Below are positions 22,082 through 31,731 of a stretch of DNA of 64,000 bases, piece by piece. Source of the stretch: Roseibium sp. HPY-6 (lineage in GTDB: Bacteria > Pseudomonadota > Alphaproteobacteria > Rhizobiales > Stappiaceae); the NCBI RefSeq assembly GCF_040530035.1, contig NZ_JBEWCD010000001.1:1674001-1738000 (forward strand), read 5' to 3'. Every line of letters begins with the position of its first letter. The first letter of the stretch is position 1. Position numbers and translations under genes: made by a program. The notes under the pieces were generated by a model, which saw only the letters and a program-made list of their open reading frames with translations, did not search any database and was not told the DNA's origin.

Positions 22082-23065
22082 GTGAAACAGGCCATATACA
22101 AAACGCACGGCAATGCGGCTGAAGTCATTGAAATTGCTGAACGAGAACCACAGCCGCTTGCACCGGGAGAAACGCGCGTCAAAATTCTGCGTGCGCCGAT
22201 CAATCCTTCGGACGTGTTTCAGATCGCCGGTCAATACGGCATCCAGCCGCCGCTTCCAGCGCCAGCCGGCATGGAGGGGATTGGCCGCGTTTCTGAAGTC
22301 AATGGCGAGGGACTGCCGGCAGGTACGCTGGTCTTGCTGCCCGAGCCTCCAGGCACCTGGGCGACAGAAAAGGTCTTCGCCTCTCGCACGCTCGTCCCGG
22401 TTCCAGAAGCAGACATTGATCAGTTGTCGATGATCTCGGTGAACCCGGCAACAGCCTACCTGCTCCTGACGCAATATGTCTCCTTGCAAGAAGGCGACTG
22501 GCTGATCCAGTCAGCTGCAAACTCCGCCGTTGGCCGCTATGTCACCCAGCTCGCCAAGGCGCGCGGCATCCGCGTTGCATCGGTGGTGCGGCGGGAAAGC
22601 GCGATTGCCGACGTTATCGAAGCAGGCGCGGACGTTGCCTTTGTCGATGGCCTCGATCTTGCGGAGCGTGTTGCCGCGGAACTGGACGAGGCACCGGTGC
22701 TCGCGCTTGATGCGGTTGCGGGCAAAACCCTCGGGCGACTCGCGGCGACGCTCGCGCCGAATGGTATTGCGGTGCTTTACGGCGGCATGTCGGGCGAAAA
22801 CGCGACGCTGTCCGATGCATCGGTCATTTTCAAAAATGTCTCGATCCGCGGTTTCTGGCTGGTCCACTGGTTCCAGAATTCATCGCGCGATGAACAGCAA
22901 CGGGTCTATGCGGAACTGACGGCCCTGATACTTGAGGGCAAGCTCAATGCGCCCGTCGATCGCGTTTTTCCGCTTGAGGACATTAAGGAAGCGCTCGCCT
23001 ACACGATGAAAGGCGAAAGGGCCGGCAAGGTTCTGATCGCGCCGAACGGCCTCTCATCGCGCTAA
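22082..23065 (+). CDS. MDR-family oxidoreductase, enoyl-thioester-reductase-like
   Basis: A medium-chain dehydrogenase/reductase of about 327 residues. The N-terminal GroES-like domain has INPSDVFQIAGQYGIQPPLP and AGMEGIGRV; the Rossmann part has QSAANSAVGRYVTQLAKARG, corresponding to the nucleotide-binding loop of the MECR/ETR branch. Zinc-binding cysteines are absent, so it is a zinc-free NAD(P)H reductase. I prefer GTG at 22082, because GGAGACGGAAAG precedes it and the protein then begins VKQAIYKTHG like relatives; ATGs at 22055 and 22067 are alternatives. Controlled by the divergent TetR through the operator 17-45 bp upstream. Substrate unknown; detoxification of a reactive enone or quinone is plausible. 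Confidence 0.85.
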   Translation: MKQAIYKTHGNAAEVIEIAEREPQPLAPGETRVKILRAPINPSDVFQIAGQYGIQPPLPAPAGMEGIGRVSEVNGEGLPAGTLVLLPEPPGTWATEKVFASRTLVPVPEADIDQLSMISVNPATAYLLLTQYVSLQEGDWLIQSAANSAVGRYVTQLAKARGIRVASVVRRESAIADVIEAGADVAFVDGLDLAERVAAELDEAPVLALDAVAGKTLGRLAATLAPNGIAVLYGGMSGENATLSDASVIFKNVSIRGFWLVHWFQNSSRDEQQRVYAELTALILEGKLNAPVDRVFPLEDIKEALAYTMKGERAGKVLIAPNGLSSR

Positions 23066-23544
23066 AGACAAGCCAGCCCTTTCGGGCAACGCCAGACACC
23101 GAAACTTCACTATAAAGCCGGAAGCTCGTGCCGCCCACTTTGGTTGTGTGTGGACTTGGCCGTTCCCTCTGTGCTGAGACCGCTGCCCAATGACAGCGCC
23201 TTTTTCGCTATAGGCGCTGTCCGACTTGCTGCGGAAGCAACTTCCAGGGTTTGGCTGAACCATAACAAAGGCGATCGGGTGAGATGCCCGGCCGTCTTTC
23301 CAGGATCAGGCCGATGGCGAAGCTCTTCATGCGCAAAGGCACGAAATCCGATTGGCCGTCTACGTACCGAAACAGAGTATGGATACCTGCCGGAGACATC
23401 AAAGACGTCCACACAATCGATGTCTATTGCCCGACGCTGTCGCGTGAGATCAGCGAGAAAATTTTATCGGCAAAGGGGAAAAAGTTCTTGCCGAGCGTAA
23501 TACCTGCAGGGCAGTCGGCTCACGAACCAATACGGTAGCGTTTG
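23066..23544. other. 479-bp gap without a convincing gene
   Basis: Several overlapping short frames exist on both strands and none has a recognisable domain. The best is 23284-23538 (+), 84 codons, preceded by GGTGAG and encoding KDVHTIDVYCPTLSREISEK. It may be a small unknown protein or a gene remnant. Nothing else is assignable. Confidence 0.3.
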
Positions 23545-23961
23545 TTATCGATAGGCATCTTTGAATTCTTCTAGAAGTCTGCTCCTCCCGACACGCCGGT
23601 TTTCCATGCAATCGGCGTGTTCCTGATCCTGGAATAATCTACAATCTGTTGAGTAGACTTCATCAAGACCCATGTAGTAGTCGATCATGTTGTTTAGCAA
23701 TTTCGTATCCAAGCTGCCGGCGCGCTCCTTTGCAAAAACTTCAACGCGTTCCAGATAAGCCTTGCAACGTGTTTCGAATATCCCTTGCCGCCAAGATTGC
23801 GCACAGGACTTAAATTCGTCATCGCCGAAAAAATTACCTGTCATGAAATCCGCAATAAGTGCCAAATTCTGTTCGTGCGACAACGGCACGAAGTCGGCCT
23901 TTGCTGCCGTGATCGGCAATAGGCAAGCCGTTGCAAAACCCAGTATCCTATGCATGTTCAT
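23545..23961 (-). CDS. Secreted hypothetical protein
   Basis: About 138 residues from ATG at 23961 (MNMHRILGFATACLLPITAA), a clear Sec signal peptide with a cleavage site after AKA. The mature part is charged, with four cysteines (CAQSWRQGIFETRCK, TDCRLFQDQEHADCMENRR) that could pair as two disulphides in the periplasm. No family is recognised. It is the nearest of three unrelated exported or membrane-anchored proteins lying between the oxidoreductase and the LuxR gene. Confidence 0.7.
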   Translation of the reverse strand: MNMHRILGFATACLLPITAAKADFVPLSHEQNLALIADFMTGNFFGDDEFKSCAQSWRQGIFETRCKAYLERVEVFAKERAGSLDTKLLNNMIDYYMGLDEVYSTDCRLFQDQEHADCMENRRVGRSRLLEEFKDAYR

Positions 23962-24030
23962 GCAGTGCCCCACGATCAGACCTGCTCGTCACATTATTTA
24001 CGGCGATCAGCGCCCCAAACTGAACCGTAG

Positions 24031-24750
24031 CTAACGACAATTCAATCCGTCACAGGTCAAGATCTTGTTTCTTGGATTGAAGGAAGAAGTCAATTCGCTC
24101 AATAGCGACAAGCGCACTTCTTGCCAACGAGACAATTCTTCCTTGGGTATTCCCGAAACCCAAACCTCCCAATTATTGTAGAATATTGTATAGACACAGG
24201 ATTTGCTATGCTTCGGACATCCGATCGTCAAGAAATTATTACTATCTTCAATATTACCGTAGTAGGTATCAATCGCAGCAGAGCAGCCAATTTTTTCACT
24301 TTGGTTCTTCTTATAGAGACCGTTCGTGTCCGGGACTGCTTCCACGCCACACACACGCTTTCCTTGGTTATAATAATCAGAAATCGGATCCCAAAAATAA
24401 GATTGTGCAAATCCAACCGAAAATACTAATTTAACCTTTCCGCTTATCAATGAAATGAATTTTACAAATGCGATTTTTGTTTGCGTTTCTTCTAGTTCGG
24501 TAAACTTTATTGAAAAGTCAGACCTAAATATTTTTTCACTTTTGATATTACAATCATGCAACCCCACAGACTCATAATCCAAAGCGTCAGGCGAAACATC
24601 CAGGCGCAATATCGCATACGAAGTTTCTTCACTTTGCGTCAAACTTCGAGCAAAACAAAACTCTTTCAAGGTATCGCCAGATGCATGAGCTTCACTTCTC
24701 AAACAAAATAAAAATATTGTATTTACAGTAAATACTGCGAATCTGAACAT
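24031..24750 (-). CDS. Secreted hypothetical protein, AT-rich gene
   Basis: A 239-residue protein with a signal peptide (MFRFAVFTVNTIFLFCLRSE, cleavage near HASG). The mature part has seven or more cysteines (FCFARS, HDCNIK, KRVCGVEA, IGCSAAI, IGCPKHSKSC, LTCDGLNCR), implying disulphides and a periplasmic or extracellular location. No family is recognised. The coding sequence is clearly AT-richer than the window average, suggesting acquisition. Confidence 0.7.
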   Translation of the reverse strand: MFRFAVFTVNTIFLFCLRSEAHASGDTLKEFCFARSLTQSEETSYAILRLDVSPDALDYESVGLHDCNIKSEKIFRSDFSIKFTELEETQTKIAFVKFISLISGKVKLVFSVGFAQSYFWDPISDYYNQGKRVCGVEAVPDTNGLYKKNQSEKIGCSAAIDTYYGNIEDSNNFLTIGCPKHSKSCVYTIFYNNWEVWVSGIPKEELSRWQEVRLSLLSELTSSFNPRNKILTCDGLNCR

Positions 24751-24894
24751 AAAAACCTTGTTTAGCGAAATTACGTACGAACATTGGCATCTTCAGACCT
24801 TTATTCGCACAGATTTCATGACACTTACATACCACCACGCAGGTGACTTATCTCTATAGATAATAGAAAATCGAGTATTTCCTTAAATTTTTTC

Positions 24895-25488
24895 TTAGTA
24901 TTCATCACAAAAGCAGCCAAATCCGCAAACATCGAAAACTAGATCCAGTTCCGATTCTTCACGCCATTTTTTCATTTCCGCCGAATTAAAACTACACAAA
25001 GCCGCCTCTTTATTATGACTATAACCAAACAAAAATAGAGATTTTTCTCTATATGGAACTAAACTCACCTCCAGATTACTCGTTGAAACTATAAATCGGT
25101 AGTTATCTGCTTGTTCTGCTGGCACTGACTCCAACATTTGTCCGCCCATCAGAACCTTTGAATCGGGACCCATATATCGGCAATATCGAATATCGCGCTC
25201 ACCTGCGCACATAGACACCATCCTGGTCGCCTCCCTCAGGAGAGACTCACGTTGCATCTTGATTTTCGATAATTCCTCTTCTTGAAGTCCTTGCGACTCC
25301 AACCAGTCCATCTGCGCTTCGATTGCAGTCAGACCGTATGCGTGAATCTCCTCAATGTAGTCCTCGGTTGTTTTGATGCCGTCCGCCAAACAAAACCGTG
25401 TCCCGAAGTAAGGCTGGTTCAACCATGCGACAACAAGAAGAATTGCTCCGCCGAGCAGGATGTAACCTATGACAATTCTACTTTCCAT
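24895..25488 (-). CDS. Membrane-anchored hypothetical protein
   Basis: A 197-residue protein with one N-terminal transmembrane helix (IVIGYILLGGAILLVVAWLN) and a periplasmic remainder containing a charged helical stretch (EAQMDWLESQGLQEEELSKI) and a cysteine-rich end (FDVCGFGCFCDEY). No family is recognised. It lies upstream of two other orphan exported proteins on the same strand, with gaps of about 140 bp and 57-69 bp, so co-transcription is possible but unproven. Confidence 0.7.
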   Translation of the reverse strand: MESRIVIGYILLGGAILLVVAWLNQPYFGTRFCLADGIKTTEDYIEEIHAYGLTAIEAQMDWLESQGLQEEELSKIKMQRESLLREATRMVSMCAGERDIRYCRYMGPDSKVLMGGQMLESVPAEQADNYRFIVSTSNLEVSLVPYREKSLFLFGYSHNKEAALCSFNSAEMKKWREESELDLVFDVCGFGCFCDEY

Positions 25489-25740
25489 GGCGCTTGAATT
25501 CTACGTATATCCGACAGGTAATTTTGGCATAAAGCTTTAAAACAATATCTCTGTGCAGTTCGCGCGTATTTGTCGTGCAACTATTTTGCGCATAATCCAA
25601 ATTTTATTGCTTTTCCAGCGCCTTCAAACACTCCGGACATATAAGCGAGGGTTACGGGATTTTAGTAACTCGCGATACCAGTCTTCCGATCTCAAAGAGC
25701 GCGCATTGAGGTCTCGGATCGGGTCGGAATTTAGTTTGGG

Positions 25741-25952
25741 CGGCCTGCAACAAAGTGCTCCAGCTTAGTCCTTCGCTCTGAGAGCATCCGATGTGTCTTT
25801 GGCAGAGCAATTCTCATTTCACGGATTAACGGCATCTAGTGTTGAAGCGATATACTTGCTGCAGCAGTGGGCTCGGCATCGTTGTGGAGCATTTCAAAGT
25901 CTCACTCAACGCGCATGCCACGTCGTGCGTCAGCAGAAATCTGTGCCGCCCA
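25741..25952 (-). pseudogene. Remnant of the toxin-upstream immunity gene (5' third)
   Basis: These 212 bp align without gaps, at a constant offset of 6542, to 19199-19410, the first 70-odd codons of the immunity gene 18757-19416. The copy is dead: the position matching the ATG reads AGG on the coding strand, an in-frame TAG lies at 25836-25838 (where the parent has CTA), and homology stops after about 70 codons. It shows that a similar toxin-immunity cassette, or a duplication of this one, once extended here. The flanks 25489-25740 and 25953-26144 show nothing assignable. Confidence 0.85.
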
Positions 25953-26144
25953 GGCCCTTCGCTCTGTTTCTCCTTTTCGCACCAACAATCGTTTGGGGCG
26001 CTTTCTTTATGCCCGCGGCTCAACACAAACCAAGCAACATATTCGGGAAATATCAGAACCCTTGTCGAACCATTTCACGAGAAGACCACTGCCTTGAACC
26101 GCGAGGCGCTACCGGTCCACGCGATCGATGCAAACCACCCTACT

Positions 26145-26867
26145 TCAAGAAACAATACCGGAGCGTATGGCCGTGGCGATGGTGTGGGCCCGGTTGACCG
26201 CACCGAGTTTCCGGGCCGCTGATATCATGTAGCTCGACACGGTGTTTTCGGAGATCGACAGGATGACACCGATCTCGTTGTTGGTCTTGCCTTCCGCCGA
26301 CCAGTAGACGCACTCACGCTCCCGCGGAGACAGGTGATCGGACGAGTCCGTCAGCCTCTCGGCGACTTCGGAAATCTGGTTATAGGTAAAGAGTGACAAC
26401 AGATGCAGCGTTGCCAACTCGTCCGGGTCGAGCTTCTGCCTGTTGCCGGTAAAGGAAACCGCGCCCCGTCGCCCGGTCGCGTCATAGGTCGGGAAATAGA
26501 CACCGCCCATCATCTCGAAATCCTTGAACAGGCCGACAGAACTCTGCGTTTCTTCTGGTGAGCGCTTCTTGTTGACCGCTTCCAGTTCCCATTCCAGCGG
26601 ATCGATTGAACTGCGCAGTTGCTCGATGATCGGGCTGTTCACCACGAGTTTCATCTCGTCATAGGCACGAATAAGTTCCGGCGGCCAGTTGCTGACAATC
26701 ATATGCGACGAGATTTGCGTCGAATTCCGGTCCGGCAGAAACAGAACAGCGAACCTGTCAAATCCAAATTCGTCGCACAGCTTTTTTAGAAACTTGAAAA
26801 CATCGTAATTCGTTCGAACTTCAGAGAGCTCACGATAGCACTCTCCCACAAACAGTGTTTTTCCCAT
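26145..26867 (-). CDS. LuxR-type regulator with autoinducer-binding domain
   Basis: A 240-residue protein with an N-terminal Autoind_bind domain (about 15-160) and a C-terminal GerE/LuxR helix-turn-helix (LSPRERECVYWSAEGKTNNE followed by IGVILSISENTVSSYMISAA). Aligned by eye to TraR, Tyr61, Trp85 and Gly113 are kept (Y69, W93, G121), but Trp57 is L65 and Asp70 is S78, both core acyl-homoserine-lactone contacts. No luxI-type synthase is in the window, so it is an apparent solo that may bind a different ligand or none. Its closeness to the toxin island suggests density-dependent control, which is only a hypothesis. Confidence 0.9.
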   Translation of the reverse strand: MGKTLFVGECYRELSEVRTNYDVFKFLKKLCDEFGFDRFAVLFLPDRNSTQISSHMIVSNWPPELIRAYDEMKLVVNSPIIEQLRSSIDPLEWELEAVNKKRSPEETQSSVGLFKDFEMMGGVYFPTYDATGRRGAVSFTGNRQKLDPDELATLHLLSLFTYNQISEVAERLTDSSDHLSPRERECVYWSAEGKTNNEIGVILSISENTVSSYMISAARKLGAVNRAHTIATAIRSGIVS

Positions 26868-27233
26868 TCAGCCCACTCGATAGAGGCCCGCCCCCTCGTT
26901 CCCCAGATACGGTCACGATACGGTTCGGCGTTCGCCCTGAAGCGCGGTGAACGCGTCCGGAACGCCAATAGCCTTTCGACCAGCGCAACGCCTCCCCTCT
27001 GCCCAGGATCGGCGCACTGTCAGATGATGGCGCTTGTGGCCGAACACGCAACCAAAAAATGCAATGTAGGTAGTACTACGCAACTCCTGGATGCCCGCAA
27101 GACCGTAAACACGGGGTTAACGGTGCCCTGGCGGATTTTCACCCATTGTTACCGGGAGCCTCGTGTTCAGTGGTTTTTTGCAAGCCCCCGCCATCCTTGA
27201 TTTGACTTGGAATCAGCCCGCAAGGACAGCAGG
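26868..27233. other. 366-bp intergenic region between luxR and the chemoreceptor
   Basis: Divergent promoter region. Short frames occur on the minus strand but carry no recognisable domain. No clear sigma-70 box pair or lux-box-like dyad was found by eye. Confidence 0.3.
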
Positions 27234-29486
27234 ATGCACGCCAAAACGAACTCGCATGACCCCCGCACCCATGACAATGCGCCCAAACCGGCCCGGTCCG
27301 GCATACAGCGCAGATCGATGTTCCGAGGGGTTTCCGGGCGGCTTTTTGTCGGGCTCGGCCTGATTGTGCTGCTCGGCGTCGGTATCGGCGCAACCGGGCT
27401 TTCCTATCTCGCCTCCGTCGAGCGCACGCTGAACGAGATCACCGACATCACTGCGCCGTCGGTCGAGACCGCAGACGACATGATTGCCAATATCTGGGAA
27501 ACCAACAAGATCGCCGAAGAGATCATCGCCGACGAAGAGCTTTCCGATGTCGAGCAACTCGCCCAAGAGTTCGCTGAAAAGTCGCAGATGTTCTACACCT
27601 ATATGGGCGAGCTGGAGGCACTGGTACGCGACGAGGCCATGCTGGCGCATATTGAAGAGGCGCGGCGCGAGCACAAGGACTTCATCAAACACACCAACGA
27701 GATGATCTTCGCGCACACCGAAGAGCTGAACGAGGAAGCATCCGCCAACCGCCTGCTCACAGCTTTTGACGACAGCGGTGCGCTCCTGATCCAGATGCTG
27801 GATGAATTTGCGCAGGAAAACGAAGCGGAAATGGCCAAAGCCCAGGCGGACGGAGACAGGTTGGCAGCCTCGGGAGCCGCAACAGGTGCTGAAGTAAACG
27901 CCATCCTGAAAGAGCTTTTCGAGAAGGACTATCCCGTTGTCGAAGCCGCGCTGAAACTGCAGCGCATCATCATTGAGATGCAGGATACTGCCGGCGAATA
28001 TCTTGCGCTGGAAGACCCCGCAAGGCTCGGCGTTCCTTTCGGTGAATTCCAGGCCCTCTCGCAAAAGGCAAGGCCATTCCTGGATATCCTCGCCAATCTT
28101 GCCGAGTCGCAGGAAGATGCTGACGATGCCGCCCGCCTGCAGGCAGCCTTTGAAACCTGGTTCTCCACCGCTGCACTGGATGAACAGCTTTTCGACACGC
28201 ACCGGGACATGCTGAAAATGGAAGCCGAAGCCGATCTGGCAACGGAAGAACTGGAAACAGATGCCGACGCTGTCGCAAGCGCTCTAGAAAAAGTTGCTTC
28301 CGCGGCGGACGCGATCAGCGATGGCGCGGACGAGGCCAGCGCCATCACGGTCGCGAATGCGCAGATCGCCATTTCGACGGCGGTTATCCTGCTGATGGTT
28401 GTGTCCGCGGTTCTCATGCTGATCGTCCGCAACACGGTCGTCCATCCGATCGTCAACATGACACAGGCCATGCAGTCGCTGGCCGGCGGTAAACTGGACA
28501 TCCATATTCCGGCGCTCGGCAAGAAGGATGAAGTCGGTGCGATGGCGTCCGCCGTTGAAGTGTTCCGCGACAATGCGGTTGAGACAGAAGCGCTGCGGCA
28601 GGAACAGGCGGAAAGCGAACGGCGGGTTGAAGAGGAAAAACGTGCGGCCACGCTTCGCATGGCCGACGATCTTGAATCGAGCGTGATGGGCGTCGTCGAG
28701 CACGTTTCCAACGCAACCCACGAAATGACCGTAACGGCAAAGACCATGTCCGAGTCGTCCGCGCAGACCCGCTCGAAGGCGACAACCGTCGCCAGTGCAT
28801 CCGAGGAAGCGACAGTGACCGCCCAGACCGTTGCCTCGGCGGCCGAACAGTTGTCCCAGTCGATCCAGGAGATTTCCCGGCAGGTGGAAGACGCCAAGTC
28901 GGTCGCATCGAATGGTGAGCAACAGGCAATCTCCACCAACGCGACTGTGCAGGGCCTTGCCGAAGGCGCTCAGAAGATCGGCGACGTCGTCGACCTGATC
29001 AACGACATTGCAGAGCAGACCAATCTGCTGGCCCTCAACGCGACGATCGAAGCGGCTCGCGCCGGGGAATCCGGCCGCGGCTTTGCGGTCGTGGCCTCGG
29101 AGGTAAAGGAGCTGGCATCGCAAACCGCGAAGGCAACTGAGGAAATCAGGCAGCAGATCAGCTCGATGCAGGAATCAACGCATCAGACCGTCGGCGAAAT
29201 CGAATCCGTCGTCGCAGCCATGTCGCGCATCAGCGACATGACAACAGCTGTCTCCGCCTCCGTCGGCGAACAGAACACGGCGACCCAGCATATTGCTCAA
29301 AACATCCAGCAGACCGCCTCCGGTACGCAAGACGTTTCGGAAAACATCATCGATGTGAATGCTGCAGCACAGCAGTCCAGCGACGCGGCTGGCCATGTCG
29401 TGAAGGTTGTCGATGAGCTGACCACACAGGCCGATGTTCTTCAGAGCGAATTGAGCAAATTCCTGAAAACACTGCGGGCCGCCTAA
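27234..29486 (+). CDS. Methyl-accepting chemotaxis protein
   Basis: About 750 residues. TM1 (about 37-59, [20 protein letters not shown]) is followed by an unusually long periplasmic domain of some 315 mainly helical, Glu-rich residues. TM2 lies at about 377-402 ([20 protein letters not shown]), then a HAMP domain ([20 protein letters not shown]), and the cytoplasmic signalling domain has the conserved tip [20 protein letters not shown]. No CheB/CheR-tethering pentapeptide is seen at the C-terminus. ATG at 27234 is chosen because AAGGA lies 7 nt upstream; a TTG at 27207 lengthens the frame. No chemotaxis genes are adjacent, so it is an orphan receptor that would use a remote che cluster. Ligand unknown. 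Confidence 0.95.
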   Translation: MHAKTNSHDPRTHDNAPKPARSGIQRRSMFRGVSGRLFVGLGLIVLLGVGIGATGLSYLASVERTLNEITDITAPSVETADDMIANIWETNKIAEEIIADEELSDVEQLAQEFAEKSQMFYTYMGELEALVRDEAMLAHIEEARREHKDFIKHTNEMIFAHTEELNEEASANRLLTAFDDSGALLIQMLDEFAQENEAEMAKAQADGDRLAASGAATGAEVNAILKELFEKDYPVVEAALKLQRIIIEMQDTAGEYLALEDPARLGVPFGEFQALSQKARPFLDILANLAESQEDADDAARLQAAFETWFSTAALDEQLFDTHRDMLKMEAEADLATEELETDADAVASALEKVASAADAISDGADEASAITVANAQIAISTAVILLMVVSAVLMLIVRNTVVHPIVNMTQAMQSLAGGKLDIHIPALGKKDEVGAMASAVEVFRDNAVETEALRQEQAESERRVEEEKRAATLRMADDLESSVMGVVEHVSNATHEMTVTAKTMSESSAQTRSKATTVASASEEATVTAQTVASAAEQLSQSIQEISRQVEDAKSVASNGEQQAISTNATVQGLAEGAQKIGDVVDLINDIAEQTNLLALNATIEAARAGESGRGFAVVASEVKELASQTAKATEEIRQQISSMQESTHQTVGEIESVVAAMSRISDMTTAVSASVGEQNTATQHIAQNIQQTASGTQDVSENIIDVNAAAQQSSDAAGHVVKVVDELTTQADVLQSELSKFLKTLRAA

Positions 29487-29536
29487 ACGATCAACGGCGC
29501 CGACAAAGGAGCGTTGTGCCGCGCGACGTTGTGCTG

Positions 29537-30508
29537 TCACGCGCCGGAACCAGGCGATGAAGCGGAGCAAGTTTCCCAGCGTGGTTCCGCGCCCACCCGG
29601 TCGAGCAGGTTGAACAGCGAAGTCCGCCACTTTGAGCGCACCTTGTGTGCAATCTGAGACAAGGGCCGGTGCACGGGTGACAGAATAGCGTAGTCGTATC
29701 TGAGGTTGCAATCCAGGCGGCGGAAGACAACCTCACCACCAGTGCTCTTGAGCTCCAGTTCATTCACCACGCTGAGCGGGTCGACGAGCGCAAGGCATTT
29801 TCCCGTCCGCACGAACTGTAACAGTGGCATGAAGGTCTGGCTCTCGACCACTTTCCGATAGTAAACGCCTTGCTCGGCGAACAGCGACACGGAGCGTTTT
29901 TCGTGCGTGTGCGAGGGCTGCAGACCACCCATTGGAACGCCATCCAGGGCGCGGATCGAGAAAGGATCCAGTTCCGGCATGTCATGGGTCGACGGCATTG
30001 CGACGAAGCATCCCGCACTGATGATCTCGATTTCGTATTGTGCGCTTTGCTTTAGTCTGGCCGGTGCGTCGCAAAAGCCGAAATCTATGCTCTGCGAGCG
30101 CGCGAGTTCTTCGATCTGCTGCGAGCTGCGCGACGTGATCGACAGGTTCACCTTCTCAAGGTCATCAATGACCGAGGCGACGAACCTTGGGAAGATAAAA
30201 GCTGCGGGCCCCGGCATTGCGGTCACGTTCAAGTCTCCGGTGTTACCGCCTGCAAGACTTCGCATCGTGTGTGTGACACTGGAAAGCCGGTCAAGTATCT
30301 CCTCAGATTCCGCATGGAGATAGTGCGCCTCCGGCACCGGAACCATCTGGCGTCCCTTTCGTTCAAACAGCGCAAGGCCGAGCGAGTCTTCCAAGGAACG
30401 TATTGCGAGGCTGACGGCTGGTTGCGTTCGCCCAAGCTTGCGGGCAGCCTCGGAAATCGACGAAGAGGTCATGACCGCGCGGAATGCGGAAATCTGGCTG
30501 ATATTCAT
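29537..30508 (-). CDS. LysR-family regulator of the TAXI-TRAP operon
   Basis: A 323-residue LysR protein: HTH in MNISQISAFRAVMTSSSISE and ARKLGRTQPAVSLAIRSLED, followed by a substrate-binding domain (GDLNVTAMPGPAAFIFPRFV). The ATG at 30508 is preferred over the frame start at 30526 because the HTH then begins at the usual distance. It is divergent from the TAXI receptor with a 130-bp intergenic region containing a LysR-type dyad. It probably senses the transported compound or its oxidation product. Confidence 0.92.
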   Translation of the reverse strand: MNISQISAFRAVMTSSSISEAARKLGRTQPAVSLAIRSLEDSLGLALFERKGRQMVPVPEAHYLHAESEEILDRLSSVTHTMRSLAGGNTGDLNVTAMPGPAAFIFPRFVASVIDDLEKVNLSITSRSSQQIEELARSQSIDFGFCDAPARLKQSAQYEIEIISAGCFVAMPSTHDMPELDPFSIRALDGVPMGGLQPSHTHEKRSVSLFAEQGVYYRKVVESQTFMPLLQFVRTGKCLALVDPLSVVNELELKSTGGEVVFRRLDCNLRYDYAILSPVHRPLSQIAHKVRSKWRTSLFNLLDRVGAEPRWETCSASSPGSGA

Positions 30509-30525
30509 ACCAGAACTATAAGCCA

Positions 30526-30555
30526 AACTTTGAAAAACTAAAGAACTTCAAATTT
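30526..30555. promoter_or_regulatory. Candidate LysR operator between lysR and the TAXI receptor
   Basis: AACTTTGAA-N12-TTCAAATTT is an inverted repeat with one mismatch, centred in the divergent region. It lies 18 bp from the lysR start and about 84 bp from the TAXI start, the usual placement for a LysR recognition site. Confidence 0.55.
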
Positions 30556-30638
30556 GTATTAATTGAACTGCCTCGTATTGTTTGAAGATCAAAACCGGCC
30601 TTGGCCACGCAAGCCGAGCCCAATCGAGGGGAATTCAG

Positions 30639-31649
30639 ATGAACAAACTTGTGAGACTTGGGAGCGCTGTTGCGCTCGCAACGCTTTTCGCCGGCTCCGC
30701 GCTGGCGCAGGATCCAACCTTCTTCCGCATCGGCACCGGCAGTGCGGGCGGCACTTACTTTCCGATCGGCGGAACGATCGCAAACGGCATCTCGTCACCA
30801 CCTGGCTCGCGCCCCTGCGATGAAGGCGGGCAGTGCGGCGTTCCCGGCCTGATCGCCATTGCGCAGTCGACAACCGCTTCTGTCTTCAACAATACGGCCG
30901 TGCAGAAAGGCGAACTGGAAGCCGGCCTTGCAGCTGCAGACGTGACCCGCTCGATGTATCTGGGCGAAGGCAAGTTCGACGGAAAACCACATGAAAAGCT
31001 GCGGATCGTGGCAAATCTCTTTCCGGAAGATCTGCATCTGGTCCTGCCCAAGGGTGCGTCCATCGAGGGTCTTGCGGATCTGAAGGAAAAGCGCGTCGGG
31101 ATTGCTCAGGCAGGATCAGGGACGCAGGTTGCCGTTCTGCAAATGCTCGATGCATGGGGTGTCAACCGGGACAATATGAGTGAAGCAGAACTGAACAACA
31201 GCCAATCGGCCGAGCGGCTGGCAGACGGTCAGCTCGACGCTTACTTCTATGCAGCAGGCTGGCCGGTTTCCGCGATGGTGCAACTGGCGACGACGAAGGG
31301 CATGGAACTGCACAGTTTCACCGAGGACGATCTTGCCAAGATCAATGAGATCATCCCCGCTTACATTCCTTCAAAGATCCCGGCCGGAGTGTACGAGGGT
31401 ATCGACTACGAAGTGAAAACCCCTGCCGTGTCGGCTCTTCTGGTCGTCTCTTCGGACCTTTCGGAAGAGCTTGTCTACGGCATTACGAAAGCCATGTGGA
31501 ACGACAATACGCGCAAGCTTCTCGACAACGGTCATGCGAAGGGCAAGCAGATCACGCCCGACACCGCGCTTGACGGGGTCCTGGCACTTGGTGTGCCGCT
31601 TCATCCAGGTGCGGAGAAATTCTACAAGGAAGCCGGTCTCCTGAAATAG
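30639..31649 (+). CDS. TAXI-family TRAP transporter solute receptor
   Basis: About 336 residues. The Sec signal peptide is MNKLVRLGSAVALATLFAGS, with cleavage at ALA-QD. The family signature FFRIGTGSAGGTYFPIGGTI follows at once, with SSPPGSRPCDEGGQCGVPGL and GSGTQVAVLQMLDAWGVN typical of TAXI proteins. The start is at 30639, preceded by GAGGGG; an upstream frame start at 30582 would bury the signal peptide. It binds the solute in the periplasm and hands it to the fused permease encoded next. The flavoenzyme downstream suggests an amino- or imino-acid substrate. Confidence 0.95.
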   Translation: MNKLVRLGSAVALATLFAGSALAQDPTFFRIGTGSAGGTYFPIGGTIANGISSPPGSRPCDEGGQCGVPGLIAIAQSTTASVFNNTAVQKGELEAGLAAADVTRSMYLGEGKFDGKPHEKLRIVANLFPEDLHLVLPKGASIEGLADLKEKRVGIAQAGSGTQVAVLQMLDAWGVNRDNMSEAELNNSQSAERLADGQLDAYFYAAGWPVSAMVQLATTKGMELHSFTEDDLAKINEIIPAYIPSKIPAGVYEGIDYEVKTPAVSALLVVSSDLSEELVYGITKAMWNDNTRKLLDNGHAKGKQITPDTALDGVLALGVPLHPGAEKFYKEAGLLK

Positions 31650-31731
31650 CACGGTCCCTCCTCTGTGCACCAAGGGGTGGTGAGCGCTTCCCCTCACCGC
31701 CCCTTCCCAGATCCCATTTCCGGAGGCTGTC

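Noticed and set aside
23144..23500. 118-codon plus-strand frame in the gap after the oxidoreductase
   Set aside because: It has no domain, unlikely composition (Arg/Ser-rich) and competing frames on both strands.
25489..26144. Possible insertion sequence around the dead immunity copy
   Set aside because: No transposase frame or terminal inverted repeats could be seen.
27929..28939. Ser-rich minus-strand frame of 336 codons
   Set aside because: It is antisense to the chemoreceptor; its composition is the reverse complement of Ala/Glu-rich coding sequence.
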